Source: DASTBU01 sp035711845
GTDB lineage: Bacteria > Acidobacteriota > Vicinamibacteria > Vicinamibacterales > 2-12-FULL-66-21
Reading direction: 5' to 3'
Length of the DNA: 34,934 bases
Assembly: GCA_035711845.1 (NCBI GenBank)
Contig: DASTBU010000044.1
Location: 1 to 34,934 of the forward strand
Shown here: in pieces, positions 1 to 9,221 of the stretch
Layout: each line of letters opens with the position of its first letter
Position numbering within the stretch: the stretch's first letter is position 1
Translations under genes and position numbers: made by a program
The notes under the pieces: model-generated
Database searches by the model: none
Told to the model about the DNA's origin: nothing
The model's input: only the letters and a program-made list of their open reading frames with translations

Positions 1-77
1 TCCGCACCAACCAACGACAACACTTGAACGGACGAGTCGGTTCCTGAGGCCAATGCCCCTATTTCACGATTCACAGT

Positions 78-113
78 TTTTCCACAACAATCCACAGATC
101 CGATCCACAGATC
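78..113 (+). repeat. Cluster of three DnaA-box-like sequences with an 11-bp direct repeat
   Basis: TTTTCCACA at 78-86 matches the DnaA box TTATCCACA at 8 of 9 positions. CAATCCACA at 88-96 and CGATCCACA at 101-109 each match at 7 of 9. The last two sit in an exact direct repeat ATCCACAGATC (90-100 and 103-113, period 13). All three face the same way, just upstream of a small ORF at 145. The repeat is seen directly; DnaA binding is inference. No dnaA or dnaN gene is visible, so I do not call an origin. Confidence 0.4.
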
Positions 114-144
114 TCGCGCATATACTCCCCGCCGTTCTTGATCA

Positions 145-348
145 ATGAAGACCGAACGACGCGACTTCGAGTTGTGGCGTGCCGGTGACTGGCGATGCGA
201 GTGGTGGAGTGTCGGCGGACAACCGCAGGTGCGCTTGTTCCTGGGTCAGCATCAGGTGGCCGATTTGACGGCCGGACCACACCTGGACCTCTGGCGCCAG
301 ACAGCCGAGTGGCGTGCGGCCGCCCTCGCGGACCAACAGCAACACTGA
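145..348 (+). CDS. Small hypothetical protein, 67 aa, tryptophan-rich
   Basis: I do not recognise a family. The 67-residue product is rich in Trp, Gln and charged residues, has no signal peptide or membrane segment, and reads like a small folded soluble protein (alternating W/V/L pattern GDWRCEWWSVGGQPQVRLFL) rather than the Arg/Pro-rich text of shadow frames. A TATACT -10-like hexamer lies at 121-126, 18 nt before the ATG, but I see no clear Shine-Dalgarno sequence. It sits alone, 205 nt upstream of the large peptidase gene on the same strand. It could be a chance ORF. Confidence 0.45.
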   Translation: MKTERRDFELWRAGDWRCEWWSVGGQPQVRLFLGQHQVADLTAGPHLDLWRQTAEWRAAALADQQQH

Positions 349-553
349 CTCCACGTGCCGGGTGCCCGCAGGCGCGGTGAGGGGCGCAGCCAGCCGGGCC
401 GCGTTCCTGTCCGGACTCCAGGCTATTGCCTCACCAATTCGCGGAACACCGCGCCACGCATTCTTCCGGTCCAGTCGGAATCAGACTTCCCCGCTCGTCC
501 CTGTCCCAATTGGCCTCCGCCGATCGCCCGCTCCCGCGTGTCACAATACGACC

Positions 554-3500
554 ATGCGTCCAGCCGCACGGGTTTGTTCCCTTGCCGCCCTGTTTGCACT
601 CCTTTCGACATCGTCCCACTCGCCCGCTCGCGCGCAGACGACACACCCGCATCACGCGCTGACGGTCGTTCTGGAGCCGGCCACACACCGCCTCGTCGTG
701 GCCGATACGCTGACGATGCCGGCCGGAGAGACGCGCCTGGAGTTCCTGCTCAACTCGCACCTGCAGATCACGAAATCCAGCATCCAGGTTCACGAGGTCC
801 CGCTCGGTGACGTCTCACCATTCTTTGGAATCAACGCCAGTGGATCGCCCGGCGCCGTCCCGCTCAAGAGATACCGGATGAACCGCACGCCGGCCGGGGG
901 CGTGCTCACGCTCGAGTACTCCGGTGCGATGGATTTCGGGCTGTCGGATCAGAAAGAGGAATACACGCGAGGCTTCAGGGAGACGACCGGCATGGTCTCG
1001 TCGGCCGGCGTGTTCCTGTCTGGCGGCAGCTTCTGGTACCCGCACTTCGGCGAGGACCTCCTCACCTTCGAGACTGAAGTGAAGGCGCCGGCTGGGTGGC
1101 ACGTGATCAGCCAGGGCTCCGGCACCTCGCGCGACGATCAGGGCGTCGCGCGCTGGACCACACGCCATCCGATGGACGAGATCTACATCGTCGGCGGTCC
1201 CCTGCTCGTGACGCGCGACCGCGCCGGCGCCGTCGAGACGCTCGTCTATTTGCATGAACAGGATGAAGCACTGGCGTCGAAGTATTTGACGACGACGGCG
1301 CAGTATCTGGAGATGTACGAGCAGCTGATCGGTCCCTATCCTTACGACAAGTTCGCGCTGGTCGAGAACTTCTGGGAGACGGGCTATGGCATGCCCTCCT
1401 TCACGCTGCTCGGGCGCGAGGTCATCCGCTTCCCCTTCATCCTCCACTCCTCGTACCCTCACGAGATCCTTCACAACTGGTGGGGGAACTCGGTCTTCGT
1501 CGACTACGGCTCGGGCAATTGGGCCGAGGGCCTGACCGCGTACCTGGCGGATCACCTGGTGCAGGAGCAGCGGCGGCGCGGCGCCGAGTATCGGCGCGCC
1601 GCCCTCCAGAAGTACCGCGATTACGTGAAGGACGGCCGTGACTTCGCGCTGACCGACTTTCGATCGCGCGACAGCGCGGCCACCGAGGCGGTCGGGTACG
1701 GCAAGACGCTCATGACGTTCCACATGCTGCGGCGCCGCATGGGCGACGACCGGTTCAAGGCGATGCTGGCGCGGCTCTACCGCGACAACAAGGGGCGCCG
1801 CGCATCGTGGGCCGACGTCGAGCGCACCAGTCACGCAGCGGCGGGAATGGATCTCCAGGGATTTTTCGCCGACTGGGTCGCGCGTCCAGGAGCACCCGCA
1901 CTCGAGGTGCGCGTGGAAGGCGTTGCACGAAGAGGCAGCGGATATCTGGTCAGGGGTGCCATCGGACAGACTCAACGGGGACAGCCGTACCATCTCGAAG
2001 TTCCGGTCGTTGTTCAGACCGACACGGGATCGACGACCCACGCGGTCCGCCTTGCCGATCGCACGGCCGCTCTCGAAATCGAGGTGCCGGACCGGCCGCT
2101 CATGCTCCACGTCGATCCGTACTTCGACGTGTTCCGGACGCTGGACCCGCGGGAGACACCACCGTCAATCTCCCAGATCTTCGGGGATGCGCGCGTTCTG
2201 GCGGTGCTGCCGTCGAGCGCTCCGCTCGCGACGCAGAGCGCCTACCGCGAGCTGTTGAAAGGCTGGCAAACGGCCACGCACGCGATCGACATCAGGCTCG
2301 ACTCCGACGATGGTGAGCTGCCCACTGCCTCATCCGTCTGGCTTCTTGGACGCGACAATCGTCTTGCCGCATCGCTCTTTTCGAAGCAGGCAGGGCTGAC
2401 CCTCGAGAAAGAGGCGCTGCGCATCGACGGCCAGGCCTTGCCCGCAACGAACCACACGGTGGTCGCGATCACGCGTCATCCGCGCTCGCCCGACAAGGTG
2501 GTCGGCTGGATCGTCGTCGATCCCGTGGATGCCCTGCCCGGCCTTGGCCGGAAGCTCCCGCACTACGGCAAGTACTCCTACGTCGGCTTCGAGGGTACGG
2601 AGCCGGCAAACACGATCTCGGGCGAGTGGCTGCAGGCCGATTCGCCGATGCGCATCGATCTGCGCGGTTCCCCGGCGGCCGACGAGGCACTGAAACCGCT
2701 GCCTCCGGATCCGGCGAAGCCGCTGGCGGAGCTGCCGCCGGCCTTCTCGCGCACCACGATGGCCGAGACGGTCGCGACGCTGACCGCACCGATGATGGAA
2801 GGGCGCGGGGTCGGCACCAAGGGCCTGTCCGGCGCAGCCGCGTTCATCGCCGAACGCTTCAAAGGCTTCGGACTGGCGCCGGGCGGCGATCGCGGCGGGT
2901 ACCTGCAAGCGTTCACGCTCGCGAAAGGTCCGGACGGCAAGCCGCATCGGCTCGTGAACGTCATCGGCCTCATCCCCGGCACCCGGGTGGACTGGAAGAC
3001 GCAATCGGTTGTCGTGTGTGCCCATTACGATCATCTTGGCCACGGCTGGCCGGACGTCCACTCGGGTGACGAGAACGCCGTGCATCCCGGCGCGGACGAC
3101 AACGCGAGCGGTGTGGCGGTGCTGCTGGAGCTCGCACGCTCGTTTGCCGCGGGCGAGAAACCGTCGCGGTCGATCCTCTTCATCGCGTTTGCGGGTGAGG
3201 AGGCCGGCCTCGCGGGCTCCCGGCACTACGTGGAGGCTCCGTCGTTTCCGCTCGGCGGCCTGATCGGGGTGATCAATCTGGACACGGTCGGCCGGCTGTT
3301 CGACCAGCGGATATCGGTCCTCGGCACGGGCACCGCGACCGAATGGCAGCACATCTTCCGCGGCGCCGGCTTCGTGACCGGGGTCGAGAGCCGCAACATC
3401 CCGGACGCGATCGAATCATCGGATCACGTGCCGTTCGTGGAGCGCGGGATTCCCGCCGTGCAGGTCTTCACGGGCGCGCACGCGGATTATCACCGGCCGG

Positions 3501-3934
3501 GGGATACCGCGGACAAGATCGACGGCGCCGGCCTCGTCAAAGTCGCGACGTTCGTGCGCGAGGGTGTCGCGTATCTTGCCGAGCGGCCTGATCCCCTGAC
3601 GGTCACGATCAAGACGACGGCGGCAGGCGCGGTCCCATCGCCCACGCCGCGCGGCAACGTGGCGCCGCCGCGACGCGCGAGCCTGGGCACCATTCCCGAC
3701 TTTGCCTTTCAAGGGCCGGGTGTACGCGCCGAAGGCATCGTGGAAGGATCGCCGGCTGCGAAGGCGGGGCTCGCCGCCGGCGACGTTCTCGTGCGGATCA
3801 ACGATCACCTCATCGCCAACCTGCAGGAGTACTCCAACCTGCTGCGCACGCTTCAGCCCGGCCAGACGGTCTCCGTCGTCGTGCAGCGCGGCGGGAAGGA
3901 GATGACGGTCAGCGTCACGCTGGGCGAGCGATAG
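554..3934 (+). CDS. Secreted multidomain metallopeptidase: M1-like + M28 + PDZ, 1126 aa
   Basis: This is an exported zinc peptidase with two peptidase units. I start it at 554 because that ATG opens a signal peptide (MRPAARVCSLAALFALL, cut near ARAQ); the frame stays open upstream to 314 but that text is unlike protein. Residues about 30-560 are M1/gluzincin-like, with H303-E304-I-L-H307 followed by E325. Only 17 residues separate H307 and E325, where M1 enzymes normally have 18, and the exopeptidase GxMEN motif is replaced by GYGMPS (277-282). Residues about 760-1020 are an M28 aminopeptidase with the full ligand set: H824, D848, E882/E883, D910 and H980. Residues about 1044-1126 form a PDZ domain. 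A periplasmic or secreted role in protein or peptide degradation follows from the families. No Shine-Dalgarno sequence is visible. CACAAT lies six bases before the ATG, so the mRNA may be leaderless. It converges with the M24 gene 88 nt away. Confidence 0.93.
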   Translation: MRPAARVCSLAALFALLSTSSHSPARAQTTHPHHALTVVLEPATHRLVVADTLTMPAGETRLEFLLNSHLQITKSSIQVHEVPLGDVSPFFGINASGSPGAVPLKRYRMNRTPAGGVLTLEYSGAMDFGLSDQKEEYTRGFRETTGMVSSAGVFLSGGSFWYPHFGEDLLTFETEVKAPAGWHVISQGSGTSRDDQGVARWTTRHPMDEIYIVGGPLLVTRDRAGAVETLVYLHEQDEALASKYLTTTAQYLEMYEQLIGPYPYDKFALVENFWETGYGMPSFTLLGREVIRFPFILHSSYPHEILHNWWGNSVFVDYGSGNWAEGLTAYLADHLVQEQRRRGAEYRRAALQKYRDYVKDGRDFALTDFRSRDSAATEAVGYGKTLMTFHMLRRRMGDDRFKAMLARLYRDNKGRRASWADVERTSHAAAGMDLQGFFADWVARPGAPALEVRVEGVARRGSGYLVRGAIGQTQRGQPYHLEVPVVVQTDTGSTTHAVRLADRTAALEIEVPDRPLMLHVDPYFDVFRTLDPRETPPSISQIFGDARVLAVLPSSAPLATQSAYRELLKGWQTATHAIDIRLDSDDGELPTASSVWLLGRDNRLAASLFSKQAGLTLEKEALRIDGQALPATNHTVVAITRHPRSPDKVVGWIVVDPVDALPGLGRKLPHYGKYSYVGFEGTEPANTISGEWLQADSPMRIDLRGSPAADEALKPLPPDPAKPLAELPPAFSRTTMAETVATLTAPMMEGRGVGTKGLSGAAAFIAERFKGFGLAPGGDRGGYLQAFTLAKGPDGKPHRLVNVIGLIPGTRVDWKTQSVVVCAHYDHLGHGWPDVHSGDENAVHPGADDNASGVAVLLELARSFAAGEKPSRSILFIAFAGEEAGLAGSRHYVEAPSFPLGGLIGVINLDTVGRLFDQRISVLGTGTATEWQHIFRGAGFVTGVESRNIPDAIESSDHVPFVERGIPAVQVFTGAHADYHRPGDTADKIDGAGLVKVATFVREGVAYLAERPDPLTVTIKTTAAGAVPSPTPRGNVAPPRRASLGTIPDFAFQGPGVRAEGIVEGSPAAKAGLAAGDVLVRINDHLIANLQEYSNLLRTLQPGQTVSVVVQRGGKEMTVSVTLGER

Positions 3935-4022
3935 ATGGACGCTGACCACACCGGGCATCGATACGCCGCTGGCTCGGCATCGCGCGGGGTGGGCTCGCTG
4001 TCGCTGATCGCGCGCGGCGCTG

Positions 4023-5531
4023 CTACCTATTCTGCCTGTCGGTCCCCGGCCGCCTGATCGCCGAGGCCGGTATCGGCGGCACTTTCTGGACGACGCCCTT
4101 CTCCTGCACCACGTTCTCGATCTCGTCGAGCTCCATCGGGAGAAAGTCGGTGAAGTTCTCGACGCCCGTTTCCGTCACGACAACCGTGTCTTCGTACCGA
4201 AGGTAGAGGTTCTCCTCCCGCACGCGGAGCTGCGGATCGACGGAAAACACCTGCCCGGGCTTCAGCGGACCGTTGCGGTAACCGCCCACATCGTGCACGG
4301 CGAGGCCAACGGTGTGCGAGAACACGCCGCCGCCGGTCTCGACCAGGTTGCGAGCCGCCTTCTCGTAGATCGGCTTCGAGAACGTCGTGCGCGCGAACAC
4401 GGGCTCCATTGCCTTCCTGGCTTCGTCGTGGATCTGGGAGGCCGTGACGCCTGGGCGAATGCGCGAGAGCACCGCCTTGTGGAACTCGAGCACGAACTGC
4501 AGCAGCTCGCGCTGCGACGCCGTGTATGTGCCGTTGACCGGCCAGACACGGCCGATGTCGCTGACGTAGTTGCGGTAGTCCGGCGCGTAGTCCATTAGGA
4601 CGAGATCGCCATCCTTCAGCGTGGACGTATTCCGGAAGTAGTGCATGTTGTTGATGTTCTCGGTGCCGCTCGCCGTGATCGATCGGTAGCCCTCGAGCCT
4701 CGCATCGTTCACCAGGAAGACGTACCGCGCGGCCGCGTCGAGCTGGTATTCGGTGACGCCGGGTTCCGTGCTGCGCATGGCTTCCAGGAGTCCAAGGCCC
4801 GCGATTTGAGATGCCCGCCGGATCATCGCGATCTCCCGCTCGCTCTTCACGCTGCGCATCTCGTCGAGGATCGGGTTCAGGTTGCGGACGTCGGCCCGGG
4901 GATGGCGGGCACGCAACAGCTCGACGAATCGTCGCTGCCGGGACCCGGCGCCGTCCCAGTAATCGGCGGCGCGCGCGGTTTCCGCCGCCACGAGCTCTCC
5001 ACGGCTCTGTCCCTGGTTTTCGGCAGGGCTGAACTCCGCATAGATTGCCGCGACAGCCCTCCCACCGCGCCCGCCCCGCCCGGCGTTCTCCCCTGACGCG
5101 TCGGTGGCGACGAGCGGCCAGTTCGTCCCCACCATCTCCTGCAGCGCCCTCGCATCGTCCAGCCCGGCAATCCGCTTGACGAGGTCCGCATCCTCCGCGG
5201 AGAGCACCCGACCTTCTGCGGCCTCGAGCCGCGGGTTGCGGCCGGGCAGGTAAATCGTGACCTTCTTCGTTCGGCCGTCGAGCAGCAGATATGCGCCGGG
5301 CGTTTCAATGCCTGACAGGTAATAGAAGGTATTGTGCTGACGCGGATACGTGTACCCCTCGGTCTGCGGCATTCCCTGGACGACCGCTACGGCGTTCTCG
5401 CCAATCTGCTCGAAAACGCGGGCGTGACGGGCCTTGAACTCCTCGGCCGGAAAGTCGGTCTGGTAGTACTGCGCCGCGGAAGAGGCAGGGGTCAGCAGCA
5501 GGAGGGCAACCACAGCAAGTTTCGAGGTCAT
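4023..5531 (-). CDS. Secreted M24-family aminopeptidase P-like protein, 502 aa
   Basis: This is a probable exported Xaa-Pro aminopeptidase, which removes the residue before a proline. The start at 5531 opens a signal peptide (MTSKLAVVALLLLTPASSAAQ) and has a GGAG Shine-Dalgarno sequence five bases upstream; the frame extends to 5630 but lacks such signals. Residues about 28-170 resemble the AMP_N domain (NTFYYLSGIETPGAYLLL). The catalytic 'pita-bread' domain spans about 215-470. Four canonical metal or active-site residues are present: D314, D325 (SDIGRVWPVNG), H406 (SHTVGLAVHD) and E447 (RYEDTVVVT). The fourth ligand, Glu in VEPGLY of known enzymes, is D432 here (SVDPQL). The protein may therefore be active with changed metal preference. 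It converges with the M1/M28 peptidase and diverges from the gene at 5623. Confidence 0.92.
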   Translation of the reverse strand: MTSKLAVVALLLLTPASSAAQYYQTDFPAEEFKARHARVFEQIGENAVAVVQGMPQTEGYTYPRQHNTFYYLSGIETPGAYLLLDGRTKKVTIYLPGRNPRLEAAEGRVLSAEDADLVKRIAGLDDARALQEMVGTNWPLVATDASGENAGRGGRGGRAVAAIYAEFSPAENQGQSRGELVAAETARAADYWDGAGSRQRRFVELLRARHPRADVRNLNPILDEMRSVKSEREIAMIRRASQIAGLGLLEAMRSTEPGVTEYQLDAAARYVFLVNDARLEGYRSITASGTENINNMHYFRNTSTLKDGDLVLMDYAPDYRNYVSDIGRVWPVNGTYTASQRELLQFVLEFHKAVLSRIRPGVTASQIHDEARKAMEPVFARTTFSKPIYEKAARNLVETGGGVFSHTVGLAVHDVGGYRNGPLKPGQVFSVDPQLRVREENLYLRYEDTVVVTETGVENFTDFLPMELDEIENVVQEKGVVQKVPPIPASAIRRPGTDRQNR

Positions 5532-5622
5532 GCGGGCTCCTTCAACAGCGCGAGACCACGATTGGCGGTGTGTTGATGTAATCTTCGGCATCGCGTTCGG
5601 TCGCTTCCTGAAAGGGCGCAAA

Positions 5623-8600
5623 ATGGGCATTGTAATCGCTTTCAGAGCTCGCGCTCAGCGGTCGCCGATAGATTACACCGCCGTTTCAGGCGTCCGGACC
5701 GGAACTGGAACACGCCGCGTGCCGTCAGGTTCGGCGCTCACGCTAGCTGCGATGTTGTTGTCGATCGCAACCACCACGGCCGCCCGCGCGCAGGAGCTTT
5801 CGAATCACGCGTTTCGCCTTCGGTACGACGCGTCCGGAATCCGCAGCCTCCAGCGCACGAAGGACGTGCACGACACCGACTACATCGCGCCGGCCGGCGC
5901 TCTTGGACGCCTCCTGATTCGATACCGAACGACGCCCAACGGCGACTGGCGGGAACTGCGCGACACGCTGATGCAGGTGCCGGCGCAGGGGCAGACTGTC
6001 GGCTACACGATGGGGACGCTCTTGCCGACCCTCGCAGCCAGGAGCGCGCAGAGCGCTCACGTAGGCGCTGGAGGACTCAGGGCCCTCAACGACGGCCAGG
6101 TTCCCGCGGTGAGCGCACCGGGCCCGCGCGGGACGGGTGGCCGGGGCCCTGCCGGCGGCGGCGAGGTCGCGCTGTTCACCTGGTCCGGCGCGCGCGGGGA
6201 GACGCAGTGGGTGCAGTACACCTTCCCCGCCGAGGAAGCGGTGTCCAGCGTCGAGTTGTTCTGGGTCGCCACCTCGGGCGCCCCGAACGCGATGAGTCCT
6301 CCGCGGTCCTGGCGGGTTCTCTACCAGGAGGGCGGCGAGTGGAAGGAGGTCAGCGCGCGCGATCCGTATGGCACGGCAGCCAACACGTTTACGGCCGTGC
6401 GCTTCGAGCCCGTCAGGACGCTCGCCATGCGGGTCGAGGTCACCATGGCGGCCGAGGCCACCGTCGGCCTGGCCGAGTGGCGTATCGGCCCGCCGCCCGT
6501 CCTCGTTCCGTCGAGCGATTTGGTGGTCAACCAGACCTTTGCGCTCGAGGGCGACGCGCTCGCCTGGACGATCACGCTGTCGAACGCGACGGATCGCGTC
6601 ATCGAGGTCGGCGATGTGGCCGTTCCATTCGAGTTCGCGGAGCGCACCGGTGCTCGCGGCGACATCTACACGCGGAAGCTGCTTCGGCATGCCTACGTTG
6701 CGGGCCATGGCTCGTGGGTCTACTGGCAGCGGGCCGGCGGCGAAGGGCCGTACCTCGTGATGACGCCGACAGGTCACACGAAATTCGAGTACTACGACAG
6801 CTCGGGCGGGATGGGAGGTGGACGCGGCGCTTACACCCCATACGTTCACGCGCACGTCGCGAGCGCGGCGGCCGTCGCGCGCGGCGGCCGCTGGCGGCTG
6901 CCCGTGACGAGCATGAAGCTGCCGTCCGAGGGATCCGGCGCCACGGTCAGCTACTCTTTCCGCTTCCAGTGGGCGCGCGACGTCGAGGCGGTGCGGGACG
7001 TCCTCTACGCGGAGGGGAAATTCGACATCGACGTCGTGCCGGGCATGGTCGTTCCCACGGACCTGGACGCGATGTTCTCGCTGCGAAGTAGAAACACTAT
7101 CACCAGGATCGACGCCGAACATCCCGCGCAAACGACGATCGAGTCGGCCGGCGAGAGGGCGGACGGGATCAGGGTCTACCGAGTCCGGTTCTCCAGGCTC
7201 GGCGAGAACACGCTGAGAATCCGGTACGGCGACGGGCTGTGGACGACGCTGGAGTTCTTCGTCACCGAGCCGATCGAGACGCTGATCAGAAAGCGAGCGG
7301 CGTTTCTCGTGAGCCACCATCAGCACAAAGATCCGGCGAAGTGGTACGTCGGCGTCTACAGCGACTGGGATCAGAAGAACGAAATCCTCCGGAGCCCCGA
7401 GGATCGCGACGGCCTGTCGGCGTGGCTGACCGACGCGAACGACGATGCCGGGAATGCCCGGCCGGCCTTCCTCGCCTCGAAGAACGTGTTCTTCCCCGAC
7501 CAGGCGCAAATCGCGAGCCTCGAGCTGTACATCAGCAAGTACCTCTGGGGCGGGATGCAGATGACCGAGTCGGAGAAGTACCCTTACGCGCTCTACGGCA
7601 TCCCCAACTGGAAGGCCAACCGCGCGAGCGCCGATCCGGGCCGCAACGGTCGGGGGCACGTCTGGCGCATCTACGACTACCCGCACATCATCATGCTCTA
7701 TTACCGGATGTACCAGATCGCCCGTTTCCATCCGGAGCGGTCCATGCACCTGACGGCCGAACAGTACCTCGAACGAGCCTTCCGCACGGCCGTCGCGTAC
7801 TGGACGGTGCCCGACCAAGTCGAGCGATGGTCGGCCGACGAGGTCGGCACGATGAACGAAGCGTTCATCCCCGAGCTGATCGACACGCTCGAGGACGAAG
7901 GCAAGCGTGAATGGGCAAAGACGCTGCGCGCGTACTGGGAGGGCAAGGTGGAGCGATTCGTCAACCGCACGCCGAACCTGTACGGGTCCGAGTTCGCGTT
8001 CGATTCGACGGGATTCGAATCGACCGGCGCCTTCGCGAAATACGCGATGACACACGTGCTCGGGCCGGGCGAGCAGGTTCCCGCGAATCTCGCGGCGCAG
8101 GACTTCCGCCGCCGCGTCGCCTACGATGCCGCGCTGAAGTTCATGAACTTCCAGCTCCTGTTGAACATGTCGGACCGCGGCTGGCTCGAGACGACCTACT
8201 TTCAGCTCGGCAGTGATTATCGCGGGTCGATGTCGTATCTCCTGAGCTACATGTCGCAGATGGGTGGATGGTCCATCCTGGATTACGCGCTTCACTTTGC
8301 GAAGGATCCGACCGACTACCTCCGCCTGGGCTACGCCTCGTCACTCAGTTCCTGGGCGCTGATGAACACGGGAACCGAGGAGAGCGGATGGGGCTACTGG
8401 TTCCCGAGCAGGAACAACGACGGCGCAACCGGCGGCGGGTTCATGCCAGAACCGATCGGCCGCGCCTGGATCGGCAAGGAAATGACGCGCGGCGCCTGGT
8501 ACTACAGCGCGGAAGAAGACGTCGGGTATTGTGGCGCACTGCGTACGCACGCCACGATCGTCGCCCGGGATCCGATCTTCGGCGAGATTGCGTACGGCGG

Positions 8601-8961
8601 TGTGCTGAAGCGTGAGGGCGCCGCAATCCGTGTGGTGCCCCGCGACGGCCTGCGCGTCCGGTTCCACGTGATCCGCGGCGATCAGCGTTTCCACATGACC
8701 CTGGATCGCGATGGCTACGCGAGCGAGCAGCCGATTGTGGTGAGCGATGATCTGTCGAGCATCCGGTTCACGCTCGAGAACCGCGTCGGGCGCGCCCACG
8801 AGACAAACCTCGCGCTCACCGGGCTGCCGGCCGGAGACTACACGGTCGCCGTCGATGGCCGCACGGTGGGGACCGGGCGCGGCGCTGCGGAAACCAGGAT
8901 GTCGCTGCCCGTAGGCGAGGGAGCGACGGCCCAGGTGACACTCACGCGAACCCGGCGTTGA
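5623..8961 (+). CDS. Secreted glycosidase-like protein (DUF5695-like), 1112 aa
   Basis: This is an exported protein, probably carbohydrate-active, whose exact reaction I cannot name. The ATG at 5623 has AAGGG seven bases upstream. It gives a long N-region before a hydrophobic stretch (ALTLAAMLLSIATTTAARAQ, cleavage near residue 57); a GTG at 5719 would give a shorter, more usual signal peptide. The text after cleavage (FRLRYDASGIRSLQ ... DTDYIAPAGALG) resembles DUF5695 proteins as I remember them. Residues about 180-290 look like an F5/8 or galactose-binding-like beta-sandwich insertion (WVQYTFPAEEAVSSVELFW). About 556-990 is aromatic and helical (YDYPHIIMLYYRMYQIARF), as in (alpha/alpha)6-barrel glycosidases. 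A beta-rich tail ends the protein. I did not identify catalytic acids. The gene diverges from the M24 gene, with about 90 nt for two promoters. Confidence 0.85.
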   Translation: MGIVIAFRARAQRSPIDYTAVSGVRTGTGTRRVPSGSALTLAAMLLSIATTTAARAQELSNHAFRLRYDASGIRSLQRTKDVHDTDYIAPAGALGRLLIRYRTTPNGDWRELRDTLMQVPAQGQTVGYTMGTLLPTLAARSAQSAHVGAGGLRALNDGQVPAVSAPGPRGTGGRGPAGGGEVALFTWSGARGETQWVQYTFPAEEAVSSVELFWVATSGAPNAMSPPRSWRVLYQEGGEWKEVSARDPYGTAANTFTAVRFEPVRTLAMRVEVTMAAEATVGLAEWRIGPPPVLVPSSDLVVNQTFALEGDALAWTITLSNATDRVIEVGDVAVPFEFAERTGARGDIYTRKLLRHAYVAGHGSWVYWQRAGGEGPYLVMTPTGHTKFEYYDSSGGMGGGRGAYTPYVHAHVASAAAVARGGRWRLPVTSMKLPSEGSGATVSYSFRFQWARDVEAVRDVLYAEGKFDIDVVPGMVVPTDLDAMFSLRSRNTITRIDAEHPAQTTIESAGERADGIRVYRVRFSRLGENTLRIRYGDGLWTTLEFFVTEPIETLIRKRAAFLVSHHQHKDPAKWYVGVYSDWDQKNEILRSPEDRDGLSAWLTDANDDAGNARPAFLASKNVFFPDQAQIASLELYISKYLWGGMQMTESEKYPYALYGIPNWKANRASADPGRNGRGHVWRIYDYPHIIMLYYRMYQIARFHPERSMHLTAEQYLERAFRTAVAYWTVPDQVERWSADEVGTMNEAFIPELIDTLEDEGKREWAKTLRAYWEGKVERFVNRTPNLYGSEFAFDSTGFESTGAFAKYAMTHVLGPGEQVPANLAAQDFRRRVAYDAALKFMNFQLLLNMSDRGWLETTYFQLGSDYRGSMSYLLSYMSQMGGWSILDYALHFAKDPTDYLRLGYASSLSSWALMNTGTEESGWGYWFPSRNNDGATGGGFMPEPIGRAWIGKEMTRGAWYYSAEEDVGYCGALRTHATIVARDPIFGEIAYGGVLKREGAAIRVVPRDGLRVRFHVIRGDQRFHMTLDRDGYASEQPIVVSDDLSSIRFTLENRVGRAHETNLALTGLPAGDYTVAVDGRTVGTGRGAAETRMSLPVGEGATAQVTLTRTRR

Positions 8962-9121
8962 TTCCCGGCGCACACGTCATTTCCCGCGCGATCTGGCGGC
9001 CTCGGTTTTCAGAGCCATCTCCCGTCGCGGCGTGGCGGCGTCGCAAACCCACACCGTGCACCGACGCAGCCCGTTTATTCCCGGCAGGATGGCATAAATT
9101 TCGTATTTTGTTCGCCCTAGC

Positions 9122-9219
9122 GCACGTCGCACCGTCGCACGTCGAACGTCGCACGGCACGTAGCACGTCGCACGTGGCAAGCAGCACGTCGCACCGTCGC
9201 ACGTAGCACGTCGCACGTG
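9122..9219. repeat. Heptamer repeat array, GTCGCAC/GTAGCAC type
   Basis: About 13 imperfect copies of a 7-base unit (GTCGCAC, variants GTAGCAC, GTCGAAC, GCAGCAC) run through this stretch, a few with one base added or lost. A 21-base block at 9122-9142 recurs exactly at 9184-9204, and a 17-base block at 9160-9176 recurs at 9203-9219. The array ends two bases beyond the stop codon of the minus-strand gene at 9222. The rest of the gap (8962-9121) holds an AT-rich patch (9091-9110) but no gene I can support. Confidence 0.85.
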
Positions 9220-9221
9220 AC

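Noticed and set aside
78..113. Calling this stretch a replication origin
   Set aside because: Only three imperfect boxes, no AT-rich unwinding region in view and no dnaA/dnaN gene; kept only as a motif cluster.
815..2110. 431-codon minus-strand frame within the M1/M28 gene
   Set aside because: Antisense to a well-supported peptidase region; no motif.
5719..5800. Tat signal peptide on the glycosidase-like protein (TRRVPSG before the hydrophobic run)
   Set aside because: The residues after the Arg pair do not fit the Tat consensus; an ordinary Sec signal is more likely.
5743..8295. 850-codon open frame on the minus strand
   Set aside because: It is the antisense of the secreted glycosidase-like gene. 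Its text is Arg/His/Val-rich without domain patterns, as expected for shadow frames in GC-rich DNA.
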